The position numbers and the translations under genes were made by a program. A stretch of DNA of 64,000 nt from CBDCGV01 sp965216955 (lineage in GTDB: Bacteria; Bacteroidota; Bacteroidia; Chitinophagales; JADIYW01): NCBI GenBank assembly GCA_965216955.1, contig CBDCGV010000009.1:1-64000 (forward strand), given 5' to 3'. The notes under the pieces were generated by a model, which did no database searches, had not been told where the DNA came from, and saw nothing but the letters and a program-made list of their open reading frames with translations. Of this stretch, positions 33,184 to 42,445 are shown piece after piece (the stretch's first letter is position 1; the number at the start of each line of letters is the position of its first letter).

Positions 33184-34821
33184 TTAACTTATTCCCGCAT
33201 AATTTATCCCTGTCAAACGATGCATATCATATTTAAAAGTGCTTAAATCACTTTTATTGAATTTATTTACATGATCATAACCACATGCACGTGCTATTAC
33301 TTTTATTAGATCATTGGTTGCAGAAAAATAATTAAACAATTGCTTTGCTGACTTTTGTATTTCAATTCTTGCTCTTAAATGTTCTTTTTGTGTTGCAATT
33401 CCAACAGGACAATTATTAGTATTACATGCACGCATTCCCAAACAACCAATTGCCTGTAAAGCCGCATTTGAAACTGCTATAGCATCCGCACCCAACATTA
33501 ATGCTTTTCCATAATCCTCAGCTATACGCAGCCCTCCTGTAATAATTAATGTCACGCCGTGATCACCTTGTTTATCCAAGTGTTTTTTGGCTCTTGCCAA
33601 AGCAGGAATTGTTGGCACATTTATATTGTCTCTTAGAACAGTAGGAGCGGCGCCGGTTCCACCACCTCTTCCATCTAAAATAATATAATCTACTCCTACC
33701 TCTAATGCAAAATCAATATCCTTTTCTATATGACTCGCGGCTATCTTAAACCCAATTGGTATCCCTCCTGTCCTTTCTCGAACCTTCTGCGCAAAATTTT
33801 GAAAGTCCCTTACTCCATTAAAATCTGGAAAAGTTGCCGGAGAAATAGCAGATTCCCCTTCCTTTAGACCTCTTACTTTGGCAATTTCACCTTTTACTTT
33901 TTCTCCAGGAAGATGCCCTCCGGTACCCGTTTTTGCACCCTGTCCCCCTTTGAAATGGAAGGCCTGAACACGCTCTAGTTTATCCCAACTAAATCCGAAT
34001 TGAGCCGAGGCCAATTCATAAAAATATTTTGAATTACTGGCTTGCTCATCACTAAGCATACCTCCTTCTCCTGAACAAATGCCTGTCCCAGCCATTTCTG
34101 CTCCTTTTGCCAATGCAATTTTAGATTCTCGAGACAAGGCCCCAAAAGACATATCTGAGACAAATAATGGCATGGATAACTTCAAAGGTTTTTTTGCCTT
34201 TGGCCCAATTACAACTTCTGTATCCACGCTTTCATCATCTAATAAAGGTCTATTTGCCAATTGTGCCGGCAAGAATTGAATATCTTCCCATTTAGGAAGC
34301 GTATCTCTATCTACTCCCATTGCAGCTGAAGGACCATGATGCCCAAAATTTTTCAATCCATTCTTTGCCAGTTCCTGAATATACCTCGTGTAAGGCTCCG
34401 TACTTTCAGGATGTGTATCTGCATACTGCCCGAGATATTCCGCTCTATTAAACGGTTGAGGATGTTGTCTTTTAAATCCTTGAATTTCACTTTCATCAAT
34501 AAATACAGCTCCCTCAAATACAATTGAAGTAAACTTATGTAATGCCTCCTGATTATTATATTCAGAGACCCCTGTATCAACGCGATAATCCCAATTATGA
34601 ACCCCACAAATCAGATTATTATCCCTAATATATCCATCGCTTAGCAGCGCCCCTCTATGTAAACATCTACCATATAAGACTGAAACTTCATTTTTCAATT
34701 TAATAATCACTAAATCTACATCACTAACTAATGCATGTGTTGGGACATTGAGTTCTAATTCTTCATATTGCTTAATGGCAATTGGAGATTTTAAACTTTT
34801 TAAATGTTCATTTGTTTTCAT
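33184..34821 (-). CDS. Rieske-domain fusion to a glutamate-synthase-like FMN enzyme
   Basis: A 545-residue fusion. An N-terminal Rieske domain (about 12-112) has C53-x-H55 in GRCLHRGALL and C72-x-x-H75 in CGVHNWDY. The rest (about 130-545) is the FMN-binding synthase domain of glutamate synthases, with GGQGAKTGTGGHLPG, DGRGGGTGAAP and the three cysteines of a [3Fe-4S] cluster in GMRACNTNNCPVGIAT and the C preceding it. There is no glutamine amidotransferase domain, so true GOGAT activity with glutamine is unlikely alone. Proteins of this archaeal-type family often have unknown electron-transfer roles. It heads the run with the thioredoxin-reductase fusion and thiolase. Confidence 0.87.
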   Translation of the reverse strand: MKTNEHLKSLKSPIAIKQYEELELNVPTHALVSDVDLVIIKLKNEVSVLYGRCLHRGALLSDGYIRDNNLICGVHNWDYRVDTGVSEYNNQEALHKFTSIVFEGAVFIDESEIQGFKRQHPQPFNRAEYLGQYADTHPESTEPYTRYIQELAKNGLKNFGHHGPSAAMGVDRDTLPKWEDIQFLPAQLANRPLLDDESVDTEVVIGPKAKKPLKLSMPLFVSDMSFGALSRESKIALAKGAEMAGTGICSGEGGMLSDEQASNSKYFYELASAQFGFSWDKLERVQAFHFKGGQGAKTGTGGHLPGEKVKGEIAKVRGLKEGESAISPATFPDFNGVRDFQNFAQKVRERTGGIPIGFKIAASHIEKDIDFALEVGVDYIILDGRGGGTGAAPTVLRDNINVPTIPALARAKKHLDKQGDHGVTLIITGGLRIAEDYGKALMLGADAIAVSNAALQAIGCLGMRACNTNNCPVGIATQKEHLRARIEIQKSAKQLFNYFSATNDLIKVIARACGYDHVNKFNKSDLSTFKYDMHRLTGINYAGIS

Positions 34822-34874
34822 AGTTAAATTTATCTGAATTACACCGTATTATACTTATCTCAAAATATAATTTT

Positions 34875-34905
34875 GAAGAAAGGAGCTATTGCCACTCCTT
34901 TCTTC
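34875..34905. terminator. Hairpin between NTF2-like and Rieske-synthase genes
   Basis: GAAGAAAGGAG / CTCCTTTCTTC, a perfect 11-bp inverted repeat with a 9-base loop. It lies 14 bases after the NTF2-like gene's stop on the minus strand. No clear T-run follows, so it may be a weak terminator or an mRNA stabiliser. Confidence 0.55.
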
Positions 34906-34919
34906 AATGCTCTATAACA

Positions 34920-35282
34920 CTAGGCATGGTAAAAGCGTTCAGATATTATTTTTCCATTTTCCCAATGTGTAACGACTGCCTGATCAACACGTACATGAGT
35001 TCCGTTTTTTTCAACGTATTCCATAATACCCTCATAAAAAGAAACGCCCTCAGATACCGCATAATCCTTTACCTCGTACCTTATAAATTCTCCAACTCCT
35101 GCAAGTACCTTTTCTTCTTCTGCAATACAATAATCTTTCCCTTCTTTTGGGGGATTATTTCCTTCATATAATTTTACATTATCTGCTAAAAATCTGTGTT
35201 GCGCTTCTAAAAACTTCCCTTCTTTTAGCAAGGCTAAATTTTCTAATAAATTTCTCTCTACTGTTTCTCTTGAATCTTTCAT
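34920..35282 (-). CDS. SnoaL/NTF2-like small protein
   Basis: A 120-residue cytoplasmic protein with the alpha+beta cone layout of the SnoaL/NTF2-like superfamily: an N-terminal helix pair (RETVERNLLENLALLKEG), a DNVKLYEGNNPP strand-turn and a C-terminal sheet ending VVTHWENGKIISERFYHA. Such proteins are small-molecule isomerases, hydrolases or binding proteins, and no catalytic residues can be assigned. It lies between the AraC regulator and the redox genes on the same strand, and is a good candidate for a first target of that regulator. Confidence 0.78.
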   Translation of the reverse strand: MKDSRETVERNLLENLALLKEGKFLEAQHRFLADNVKLYEGNNPPKEGKDYCIAEEEKVLAGVGEFIRYEVKDYAVSEGVSFYEGIMEYVEKNGTHVRVDQAVVTHWENGKIISERFYHA

Positions 35283-35383
35283 CGTTTTAAATTTTAATTA
35301 CAAATCAATTACGATGTAAAATTATAAGGTAGATTCAGCAAAAAGTAGGACAAACTTCATGCATAATTGCACTTTTTTCCTTT

Positions 35384-36244
35384 TTAGGATTTAACGAAGC
35401 TATTTTTGAATTGACCTGGGCTTATTCCAACATTTTTCTTGAAGAATCTGCTAAAGTAGGCTGTATCTTCAAATCCCAAAGCAAAGGCAATTTCCTTAAC
35501 AGAGACATTATCATAAACCATCATTCTCTTAGATTCTAAAACTAATTTGTTTTTTATCATTTCCAATGGCGTTTTTTGAGTCAGTTTTTTGATTTTATTA
35601 CTAAATGATTTAGGCGTATAATTAAGTTGTTCTGCATAAAAAGAAACATTGTGGTTCCTTTTATATTGTTGATCTAATAATCTGTTAAAAGCTCTTATTA
35701 AGCTAAAGTTACCGTCATAAACTGCTTCAGATATTTCTTCTTGTTTTCGTTTAAACCTTACCGAAATAATTAATAATTGTTTCAGCAATAGTTTCAACAT
35801 ATCCTCCTGAACAGCCTTAACTGAAACCAATTCAGATCTCATTTGTTCAACAATATTTTCTATCATTTCTAACGACCCTCCTTCGAGTTCTAATTTTGTA
35901 GAATGAAATGCATTTGCAAATAGAAAACCATAGCAAGACACCTCTTTATCGTGCTTATCTATACAATAAAAATCTTGACTAAAAGCTATTACCTTCAAAC
36001 CACTTTTATTATTGCCATATAAAGAGAACTCTTGTTTTGGAGTAAGAAAAAAAAGTGTTGGAGCATTGATCTGAAAAGTATCAAAATCTATCATTACCTT
36101 TTCATTTTCTCCATTCAAGATAAAAATTCGATACTCCTTGATTTGATCTGTATTTCTATATGCTTTCAAATCCGAAGGACAATAGCATGAAACAGAAAAA
36201 AATTTAGTTTCTAAATTATATTTAAGATCCAAATTTGTCGACAT
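35384..36244 (-). CDS. AraC-family transcription regulator
   Basis: A 286-residue regulator. The C-terminal 100 residues carry the two helix-turn-helix units of the family: FYAEQLNYTPKSFSNKIKKL and VKEIAFALGFEDTAYFSRFFKK, then the PGQFKN end. The N-terminal domain (about 1-150) is an AraC-type cupin-like sensor of unknown ligand. It stands at the head of the minus-strand redox cluster, 101 bases before the NTF2-like gene, and divergent from the envelope unit at 36416, so it could control either. No autoregulatory repeat was found. Confidence 0.88.
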   Translation of the reverse strand: MSTNLDLKYNLETKFFSVSCYCPSDLKAYRNTDQIKEYRIFILNGENEKVMIDFDTFQINAPTLFFLTPKQEFSLYGNNKSGLKVIAFSQDFYCIDKHDKEVSCYGFLFANAFHSTKLELEGGSLEMIENIVEQMRSELVSVKAVQEDMLKLLLKQLLIISVRFKRKQEEISEAVYDGNFSLIRAFNRLLDQQYKRNHNVSFYAEQLNYTPKSFSNKIKKLTQKTPLEMIKNKLVLESKRMMVYDNVSVKEIAFALGFEDTAYFSRFFKKNVGISPGQFKNSFVKS

Positions 36245-36415
36245 AGGTTAATCAAAACAATTAATAAGTAGCTAATATATGTTCTTCAAAACAAAAGCTC
36301 ATTCTTAAATTACAGATGCAACTAATTCATAATTCAATAACGTCTTATTATCCAACTTTTTATTTTTAACTGTTAATTTTAACTACTATTTTAGTTATAA
36401 TCTATATAGATTGAT

Positions 36416-36649
36416 ATGAATAATACACAACGGATTACAATTATTATTATTTATCTGATTTTAGTTTTTCCCTTTACTATATATGCATACTTTGATCCAG
36501 GAACAGGATCTCTTGTTGTTCAATTTTTAGTTGCCATGTTTGCGACTTTTGTTATTTTTTATAAAAATATTAAGATAAAAGTAAAGCAAATGCTCGGAAT
36601 GAAAATTGAAGAAGAGGAAGAAGAAGATATTGACATAAACATTGATTAA
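36416..36649 (+). CDS. Small membrane protein with DPGTGS motif
   Basis: A 77-residue protein with two membrane helices (about 7-25 and 31-49) separated by a tight turn holding FDPGTGSLVVQF, and an acidic tail (EEEEEEDIDINID). Small proteins with this DPGTGS turn are known in many phyla near surface-polysaccharide genes but have no assigned role. It starts the three-gene unit with the methyltransferase (9-base gap) and the membrane sulfatase-like protein, and it was most likely acquired or evolved as part of that unit. Confidence 0.7.
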   Translation: MNNTQRITIIIIYLILVFPFTIYAYFDPGTGSLVVQFLVAMFATFVIFYKNIKIKVKQMLGMKIEEEEEEDIDINID

Positions 36650-36658
36650 TCGTTGCAA

Positions 36659-38047
36659 ATGAGTGATGAATTAAAAGGTGCTAGACACTCAGCATCATTT
36701 AGAGACCCTTCTGGTTATGTATTTATAGATAATAACGAGATTTATAGACGTATAAACCCTATTTACTTTAAACAATTTGACCATCTTAACAAAAGTGGTC
36801 TTTATCAAAAGCTCGTAGAAAAAAAATTACTGATTCCTCACACAGAGGAAACAAGAAATGAAAAAGAAATTATCATTAAACATGAAAAAATTCCTTTTTT
36901 CACTTATCCATATGAATGGTCAGCCCTCCAGTTTAAACAAGCAGCACAATTAACATTAAAGGTTCAACATGTTGCAATGCAACACAACATGGTTCTTAAA
37001 GACGCCTCAGCTTATAATATTACTTTTCATAATGGACGACCCATTTTTGTAGATACACTTTCTTTTGACTTTTACGAAGAGGGTAAGCCGTGGCATGCTT
37101 ATTCGCAATTTATTTCGCATTTTTTAGCGCCACTTGTACTCACTAAGTACTATGGAAATAATATCATTCAGGGAATGTCTTCATTTATTGATGGGATTCC
37201 TCTTGATGTGGCATCCAAAATGCTTCCTTTTAAGACAAAACTTAAGCCCTTTTTATATTTTAATATCCACCTTTCGGCAAAATACCAGCAAAAATATAAG
37301 GGGTCGTTTAACGAAGAAGTCAAGTCTAATGTAACTAGAAAGTCTTTGTACAACGTTATCAAAAACATGAATAGTTACATCAAAGACTTAAAGTTTAAAG
37401 AAGATACTGAATGGGGTGATTATTATGATGATATTAAACAGGGAGATGTTTATCTAGCTGAAAAAGAAACCATTATTAAGAATTGGACAAAGAACCTACA
37501 ACCTAAAGTTATTTGGGATGTTGGCGGCAATAATGGAAAATTTGGAAGAAGTATATATGACTTAGCTGATTTCCTTTTAATAAGCGATATTGATTCTGAA
37601 GCAGTTGGACTTAATTATAGAATTATGCTTAAACAAAAAGAAACCAAGATTTTGCCAATGGTTTCTAATATTCTGAGCCCAAGTCCAGGTATTGGATTTA
37701 ACAATAAAGAACGCGACCCCTTTCTAAAAAGAATTAAAGCACTTCAACCAGATGTAAGCTATGCTTTAGCATTGATACACCATCTTACCTTAACTGGGAA
37801 TGCTCCATTTGAATGGACAGCCGCTCTCTTTTCTGAAATTACCGATCATCTTGTTATAGAGTTTATAGATAGAGATGACTATTGGGTAGAAAAGATTTTA
37901 GAGGGAAAACGAGAATTTAAAGATCATTTCGATTTTTACAACAAAGCAAATTTTGAAAATGAGTATAGTCAATATTTTGATATTCTCGAACAGAAAAAAG
38001 TTGCCGATACTTCTAGGACACTTTACTTAATGCAGCGTAAAAAGTAA
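36659..38047 (+). CDS. SAM-dependent methyltransferase (NoeA-like)
   Basis: A 462-residue protein. The C-terminal half has a class I methyltransferase site, VIWDVGGNNGKFGRS, with an acidic residue a little further on (LISDIDSEAV) for the SAM ribose. The N-terminal half (about 1-250) has a distinct conserved-looking domain with FRDPSGYVF and LKDASAYNITFHNGRP, as in the NoeA-like proteins of rhizobia and other bacteria. Substrate is unknown; a surface glycan is likely from the context. An ATG at 36659 is preferred to a TTG six bases before. The membrane sulfatase-like gene starts four bases after the stop. Confidence 0.8.
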   Translation: MSDELKGARHSASFRDPSGYVFIDNNEIYRRINPIYFKQFDHLNKSGLYQKLVEKKLLIPHTEETRNEKEIIIKHEKIPFFTYPYEWSALQFKQAAQLTLKVQHVAMQHNMVLKDASAYNITFHNGRPIFVDTLSFDFYEEGKPWHAYSQFISHFLAPLVLTKYYGNNIIQGMSSFIDGIPLDVASKMLPFKTKLKPFLYFNIHLSAKYQQKYKGSFNEEVKSNVTRKSLYNVIKNMNSYIKDLKFKEDTEWGDYYDDIKQGDVYLAEKETIIKNWTKNLQPKVIWDVGGNNGKFGRSIYDLADFLLISDIDSEAVGLNYRIMLKQKETKILPMVSNILSPSPGIGFNNKERDPFLKRIKALQPDVSYALALIHHLTLTGNAPFEWTAALFSEITDHLVIEFIDRDDYWVEKILEGKREFKDHFDFYNKANFENEYSQYFDILEQKKVADTSRTLYLMQRKK

Positions 38048-38051
38048 TTTC

Positions 38052-39971
38052 ATGGGGAGATCATTTCAAAGTGCCTTAAATGCTGTAGGTAATCTTATTA
38101 ACCGTATTGATGTCTCTTGGGTTATTAAATTGGGCCTTAGTGTTGTAACTTTTTATTTATTATCTATATACCTTGATAAAAAATATTTCTTTGACAAACT
38201 CTCTATTGAATTAATATCACAAGGAGTTATAGCTCTTTTAGGTTTTTTATGTTTATTAAAACTGGGGAAGTTTCTTAAGAATTTTATAGGAACAATACCT
38301 AATTACCTATGGTTACTTTTATTAATAATCAGTTATTCGGCATGTTTTTTTCTTGTTTTGGATTGGGGGCTTCATTTAAAAATATTTAGTAACACCCCTA
38401 TTGAAGCCAGAGAAAATATTATCTATGGTTTACTTGTCTGTTTGGCGATTAGTTACCTAGGTGCCGACCTTAAAGATTGGATTGATCACATTCAAAAAAC
38501 TTTTAAAAGAAAAATAGAATCTCCAGCTTTAGCAGCTTTAGCTATTGGGTTATTTCCTTTTTTATTCTACATTTCTAATAACATCACTTTAATTTTCGAA
38601 TACATACCAATATTTGATTTTGCCAAAATTTTTATCCTTATACCTTTTATCATAATTTCGACGGCATATCATTTTTTGTATAAAAAGCTTCCACCTATAA
38701 TTAGCAAAAGGATTATTCCTGGCTTAATGGTTGTTCTTCTGATCTCCTCCCTTAAACTAACCATCTTTGAACTCAATCCAATTCTTATTGCAGTTGCATT
38801 AATTGCGGCACTCCTTTTCATAGTTTTTATGTATAAAGAAGCTACTTCTTTAATGTTGCTCTTATTTTTGATGTCGGCATTTTCAGGATATAATATTATC
38901 AGTGAAATGATAACTATTCAGAAGAAGAAAGCACTTAAGCAATGGATGGAGCTTCCTGATGATATTGAAAAAACAAAATTCACCAAGCGGCATAACATTT
39001 ACTTGATTCAACCAGATTCATATGTAAATATTTCTGAAATGTCTGAAGGATATTACAATATCGACAATCAAGAAATGTATAATTGGCTAAACAATAGTGG
39101 TTTTAAATTATATGAAAATTTCAGGAGTAATTACGGTGCTACCATACATTCAAACCTTTCTTTGTTTACGATGAGACATCATCATTATCAAACGGCTAGA
39201 TCGTTAATAGATGCTTATGGAGGTCGTGAAACTTTAATTGGAGAAAATGCCGTCCTTAATATTCTCCGAGAAAACGATTACAAATTAGCATTAGTTTCCT
39301 CGACCATATTTATGATTGCACGTAGAACGAGTATCATATATGACTATTGCAATGTTAAAAACAATAGTGTTTCCCCACTTGATGATCCAGTAAAAACTAT
39401 TGTTGGAGATGTTGTGGAAGACACAAAAGAAGCAATTGAAACATTTAAAGATGACAAACGATTTATTTTCTTAGAGCATAGTGCCTCTCCTGCACATATT
39501 GCCGGATTTCTTCATCAATCAAAAGGAGTTGAAAAAGAAAGAGAGGAATATATTGAAAGGGTCATGGAAGCCAATGAATGGCTTAAAGAAGTGATTGCAC
39601 ATATTAATGAGGTAGATACAAATGCATTAATAATTGTTGCCGCTGACCATGGAGGATACGTTGGTTTAGAAGCGGCAGAACAAGCCTATATTAAAACAGA
39701 AGATCCAAATCTAGTTAGATCCTATTTTAGTAGCATGCTTGCCATAAAATGGCCAAATGATTATGATGGAAGTTTAGATGATAAGTTTCATAGTGTTGTT
39801 AACCTCTTTAGAAATGTTTTTTCCTATATGAGTGATCGTCCCGAATTTGCCAACACCCCAGAGTTAGATGAAAGCTTTATAATGCTTAATAAAGGAGCTG
39901 AGAATGGGACTTACAAGTATATTAATGATGCTAATGAGGTTGTTATAGAGCGTATCTCTGTAAATAAATAA
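38052..39971 (+). CDS. Membrane protein with sulfatase/LTA-synthase-like C-terminal domain
   Basis: A 639-residue protein. Eight to ten membrane helices fill the first 310 residues. The rest is an alkaline-phosphatase-superfamily domain: NIYLIQPDSY with the first metal-binding aspartate, NYGATIHSNLSLFTM where the nucleophile Ser or Thr should lie, and VAADHGGYVG with the late D-H-G ligands. This layout is shared by phosphoethanolamine and phosphoglycerol transferases and sulfatases of the envelope. The active site would face the periplasm. With the two genes before it, a surface-polymer modification unit is inferred. Confidence 0.8.
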   Translation: MGRSFQSALNAVGNLINRIDVSWVIKLGLSVVTFYLLSIYLDKKYFFDKLSIELISQGVIALLGFLCLLKLGKFLKNFIGTIPNYLWLLLLIISYSACFFLVLDWGLHLKIFSNTPIEARENIIYGLLVCLAISYLGADLKDWIDHIQKTFKRKIESPALAALAIGLFPFLFYISNNITLIFEYIPIFDFAKIFILIPFIIISTAYHFLYKKLPPIISKRIIPGLMVVLLISSLKLTIFELNPILIAVALIAALLFIVFMYKEATSLMLLLFLMSAFSGYNIISEMITIQKKKALKQWMELPDDIEKTKFTKRHNIYLIQPDSYVNISEMSEGYYNIDNQEMYNWLNNSGFKLYENFRSNYGATIHSNLSLFTMRHHHYQTARSLIDAYGGRETLIGENAVLNILRENDYKLALVSSTIFMIARRTSIIYDYCNVKNNSVSPLDDPVKTIVGDVVEDTKEAIETFKDDKRFIFLEHSASPAHIAGFLHQSKGVEKEREEYIERVMEANEWLKEVIAHINEVDTNALIIVAADHGGYVGLEAAEQAYIKTEDPNLVRSYFSSMLAIKWPNDYDGSLDDKFHSVVNLFRNVFSYMSDRPEFANTPELDESFIMLNKGAENGTYKYINDANEVVIERISVNK

Positions 39972-40076
39972 AATCATCTATTATTATAAGAAAAGGCATT
40001 TTTTTCACCCCCTATTAAACCTTTTTCGCTTAAGGCAGTCATATTGTTGAATCTTTTTTAACAAAATTTTTACACT

Positions 40077-40394
40077 ATGAAAAACAGAATTATTATTACG
40101 GGGATGGCCTTGTTTTTTAGCGCAACAGTATTCGCTCAAACGAACACATCTGGTGTCAATCAGCATCAAAAAAATCAAATTAAGAGAATTCATAATGGCG
40201 TTGATAATGGCTCTTTAACTAAAGGAGAAGCCAAGCAGTTGTACTATCAGCAAAAAAACATTCAACAGACGAAAAAGAATGCAAAATCGGACGGGATAGT
40301 TACAAAGAAAGAACGTGCGCACCTACATGCCAAACAACATAAGGCTAGCGGAAATATTTACAGGAAAAAGCATAATAATGTAAATAGGAACTAA
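40077..40394 (+). CDS. Small exported basic protein
   Basis: A 105-residue protein with a clear signal peptide (MKNRIIITGMALFFSATVFA, cut after A-Q-T). The mature part is short, basic and helical. It has two related units, DNGSLTKGEAKQLYYQQ and SDGIVTKKERAHLHAKQH, that resemble EF-hand-like or 'GxLTxxEA' repeats seen in small periplasmic proteins of proteobacteria. Function unknown. It is flanked by a 105-base spacer and a terminator, so it is probably transcribed alone. Confidence 0.68.
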   Translation: MKNRIIITGMALFFSATVFAQTNTSGVNQHQKNQIKRIHNGVDNGSLTKGEAKQLYYQQKNIQQTKKNAKSDGIVTKKERAHLHAKQHKASGNIYRKKHNNVNRN

Positions 40395-40412
40395 GCCCTA
40401 TATCAATTAATA

Positions 40413-40450
40413 TAAAAAAGGTAAGCAATGAAAGTTACTTACCTTTTTTA
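40413..40450. terminator. Bidirectional terminator
   Basis: TAAAAAAGGTAAG / CTTACCTTTTTTA, a perfect 13-bp inverted repeat with a 12-base loop, between convergent genes. A- and T-runs form part of the stem, so it can serve both directions. Confidence 0.85.
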
Positions 40451-40451
40451 T

Positions 40452-42365
40452 TTAACTACCTTCTCGCTCTTGTAACTTCATCCAATTTTCCGTTTCTTTT
40501 TCCAGCTCTTGTTCCAATTGATGATACCGAGATGCTTTTTCTTCATCATAACTTGCTTGAAGAAAAGCCGTAAGTTCTTTCATTTCTGATTCTAGCCTTT
40601 CAATTTTTTTCTCTGCAGTTTCTATTGCCTTTTTCAGTTTGCGCTCTTCCTTTGATTTTCTTTTGCGTTGTTCATACGATAGTTTTTGATCAGATTGCTG
40701 TTTTTCAGGAACCTTTACTTTTTTTGTATGATCCAATTCAAAAGATCTTAAATTCTCGAATTTATTCTTTTCCAGAAAATAGTTTATATCTCCCAAATAT
40801 TCTTTCAATCCGTTTTCAGTAAACTCAATTACTCTATCTGTTAAACCTTCCAAAAAATCTCTGTCGTGAGAAACCACTACTACTGCTCCCCCAAACTTTT
40901 GTATAGCCTGCTTCAAAATGGTTTTAGAGGCAATATCCAAATGATTCGTTGGCTCATCTAATAACAAAAAATTACTAGGAGCGAGTAATAGTTTAGCCAA
41001 AGCTAATCTAGATTTTTCTCCGCCAGAAAGTACTTTAACTTTTTTATCTACGTCTTCCCCACTGAACAAAAAAGCCCCTAAAAGTTTTCGAACCTTAGTT
41101 CTCATTTCTCCAACTGCAACATTATCTATTGTTTGAAAAACGGTTAACTCCTCATCTAAGGTCCCAGACTGTAATTGAGCAAAATAATTCATCTGCAAGT
41201 TATGCCCTTCCTCAACACTTCCACTATCTGATTCCAATTCCCCTGCAATAATTCTTGTTAAAGTAGTTTTGCCCATTCCATTTTTCCCTACAAAAGCTAT
41301 TTTCTCCCCTCGTTCTAATTCTAGAGAAATGTTGCGTAGCACCTTCTTTTCTCCAAAGGATTTGTTTACATTTTTAAGCTTAAAAGTTACATTCCCTGCA
41401 CGCTTTCCCTCCGGGAAACTAAATCTCATAGCAGCACTGTCTTCCTGTTCAACCTCAATAATCTCTGTTTTCTCTAAACGCTTGATAAGCGTTTGAGCAA
41501 ACTTCGCCTTTGATGCTTTGGCTCTAAATTTTTCAATGTTACGTTTCGTTTGTTCAATCTCCTTTTGCTGATTTTTATATGCCGAAATGCTTTTTTCTAT
41601 TCGATCCTTTTTAAGGATTAAATATTTCTCATAACCTGCTTTATAATCATTGACCTTACCTAACTCCACTTCCCAGATTCTATTTACTAAATTTTTCATG
41701 AAAAGCTTATCATGCGAAACAATAATAACCGACCCGGAATACTTTTGTAAAAAATCTTCTAACCAAATAATTGAGTGAATATCCAGGTGATTGGTTGGCT
41801 CATCCAGTAATAATAGATCTGGTTCTTGAAGTAATAGTTTTGCCAATTCTATACGCATTCTCCAACCTCCACTAAATGTAGAAACGGGCATATCAAATTC
41901 GTTCCTTTTAAAACCGAGCCCCTTTAGTACTTGTTCTATTTTTTTATTTAAGTTATCCCCTTCTAAAAGCAATAATCTACTTTGAACCTTTGTATATCTA
42001 TCAATAAGTTCCATGTATGAATTACTCTCATAGTCCGTTCTTGTCTCCAAATCATTTTGAAGCTTTACGTATTCTTTCTGAAAAGCTTTTAACTCACTAA
42101 AACAACTCTCAATCTCTTCTATCAGCGTATGCTTACTATCGTGAGGAAGATCTTGCCTTAAAAAACCAGTTGTATAATCTTTAGGCATTGAAATATTCCC
42201 TTCATGAGGCTCAAAATCAGCAGAAAGCAATTTTAGTAGTGTAGATTTTCCTGCACCATTTTTTCCTATTAAACCAATACGTTCTTTATCACGTATAGCA
42301 AGTGAAGTATGCTTAAAAAGATACCTCTCCCCATACTGTATAGCTATATTATTTAACTGAATCAC
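40452..42365 (-). CDS. ABC-F family ATPase (ribosome-associated)
   Basis: A 637-residue soluble protein with two ABC cassettes and no membrane domain. The Walker A loops are GKNGAGKST (34-42) and GKNGMGKTT, with signatures FSGGWRMRIELA and LSGGEKSRLALA and Walker B segments LLLLDEPTNHLD and FLLLDEPTNHLD. The linker carries the charged arm expected for tRNA-site contact (about 230-290). A C-terminal coiled coil (from about 545) resembles Uup/YheS-type proteins. Such proteins act in ribosome rescue or elongation, some in antibiotic resistance; nothing here points to resistance. It ends at the terminator at 40413. Confidence 0.88.
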   Translation of the reverse strand: MIQLNNIAIQYGERYLFKHTSLAIRDKERIGLIGKNGAGKSTLLKLLSADFEPHEGNISMPKDYTTGFLRQDLPHDSKHTLIEEIESCFSELKAFQKEYVKLQNDLETRTDYESNSYMELIDRYTKVQSRLLLLEGDNLNKKIEQVLKGLGFKRNEFDMPVSTFSGGWRMRIELAKLLLQEPDLLLLDEPTNHLDIHSIIWLEDFLQKYSGSVIIVSHDKLFMKNLVNRIWEVELGKVNDYKAGYEKYLILKKDRIEKSISAYKNQQKEIEQTKRNIEKFRAKASKAKFAQTLIKRLEKTEIIEVEQEDSAAMRFSFPEGKRAGNVTFKLKNVNKSFGEKKVLRNISLELERGEKIAFVGKNGMGKTTLTRIIAGELESDSGSVEEGHNLQMNYFAQLQSGTLDEELTVFQTIDNVAVGEMRTKVRKLLGAFLFSGEDVDKKVKVLSGGEKSRLALAKLLLAPSNFLLLDEPTNHLDIASKTILKQAIQKFGGAVVVVSHDRDFLEGLTDRVIEFTENGLKEYLGDINYFLEKNKFENLRSFELDHTKKVKVPEKQQSDQKLSYEQRKRKSKEERKLKKAIETAEKKIERLESEMKELTAFLQASYDEEKASRYHQLEQELEKETENWMKLQEREGS

Positions 42366-42391
42366 ACTATTAAATCTATAATGTAAATATT

Positions 42392-42426
42392 AAAAAGGGC
42401 TCAACGAAATTCGAAAAGCCCTTTTT
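42392..42426 (-). terminator. Terminator after rpsA
   Basis: AAAAAGGGCT / AGCCCTTTTT with CGAA/TTCG pairing inside. On the minus strand it follows the S1 gene stop by about 20 bases and ends in a T-run. Confidence 0.85.
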
Positions 42427-42445
42427 ATTAGTTTAAAATAGAACA

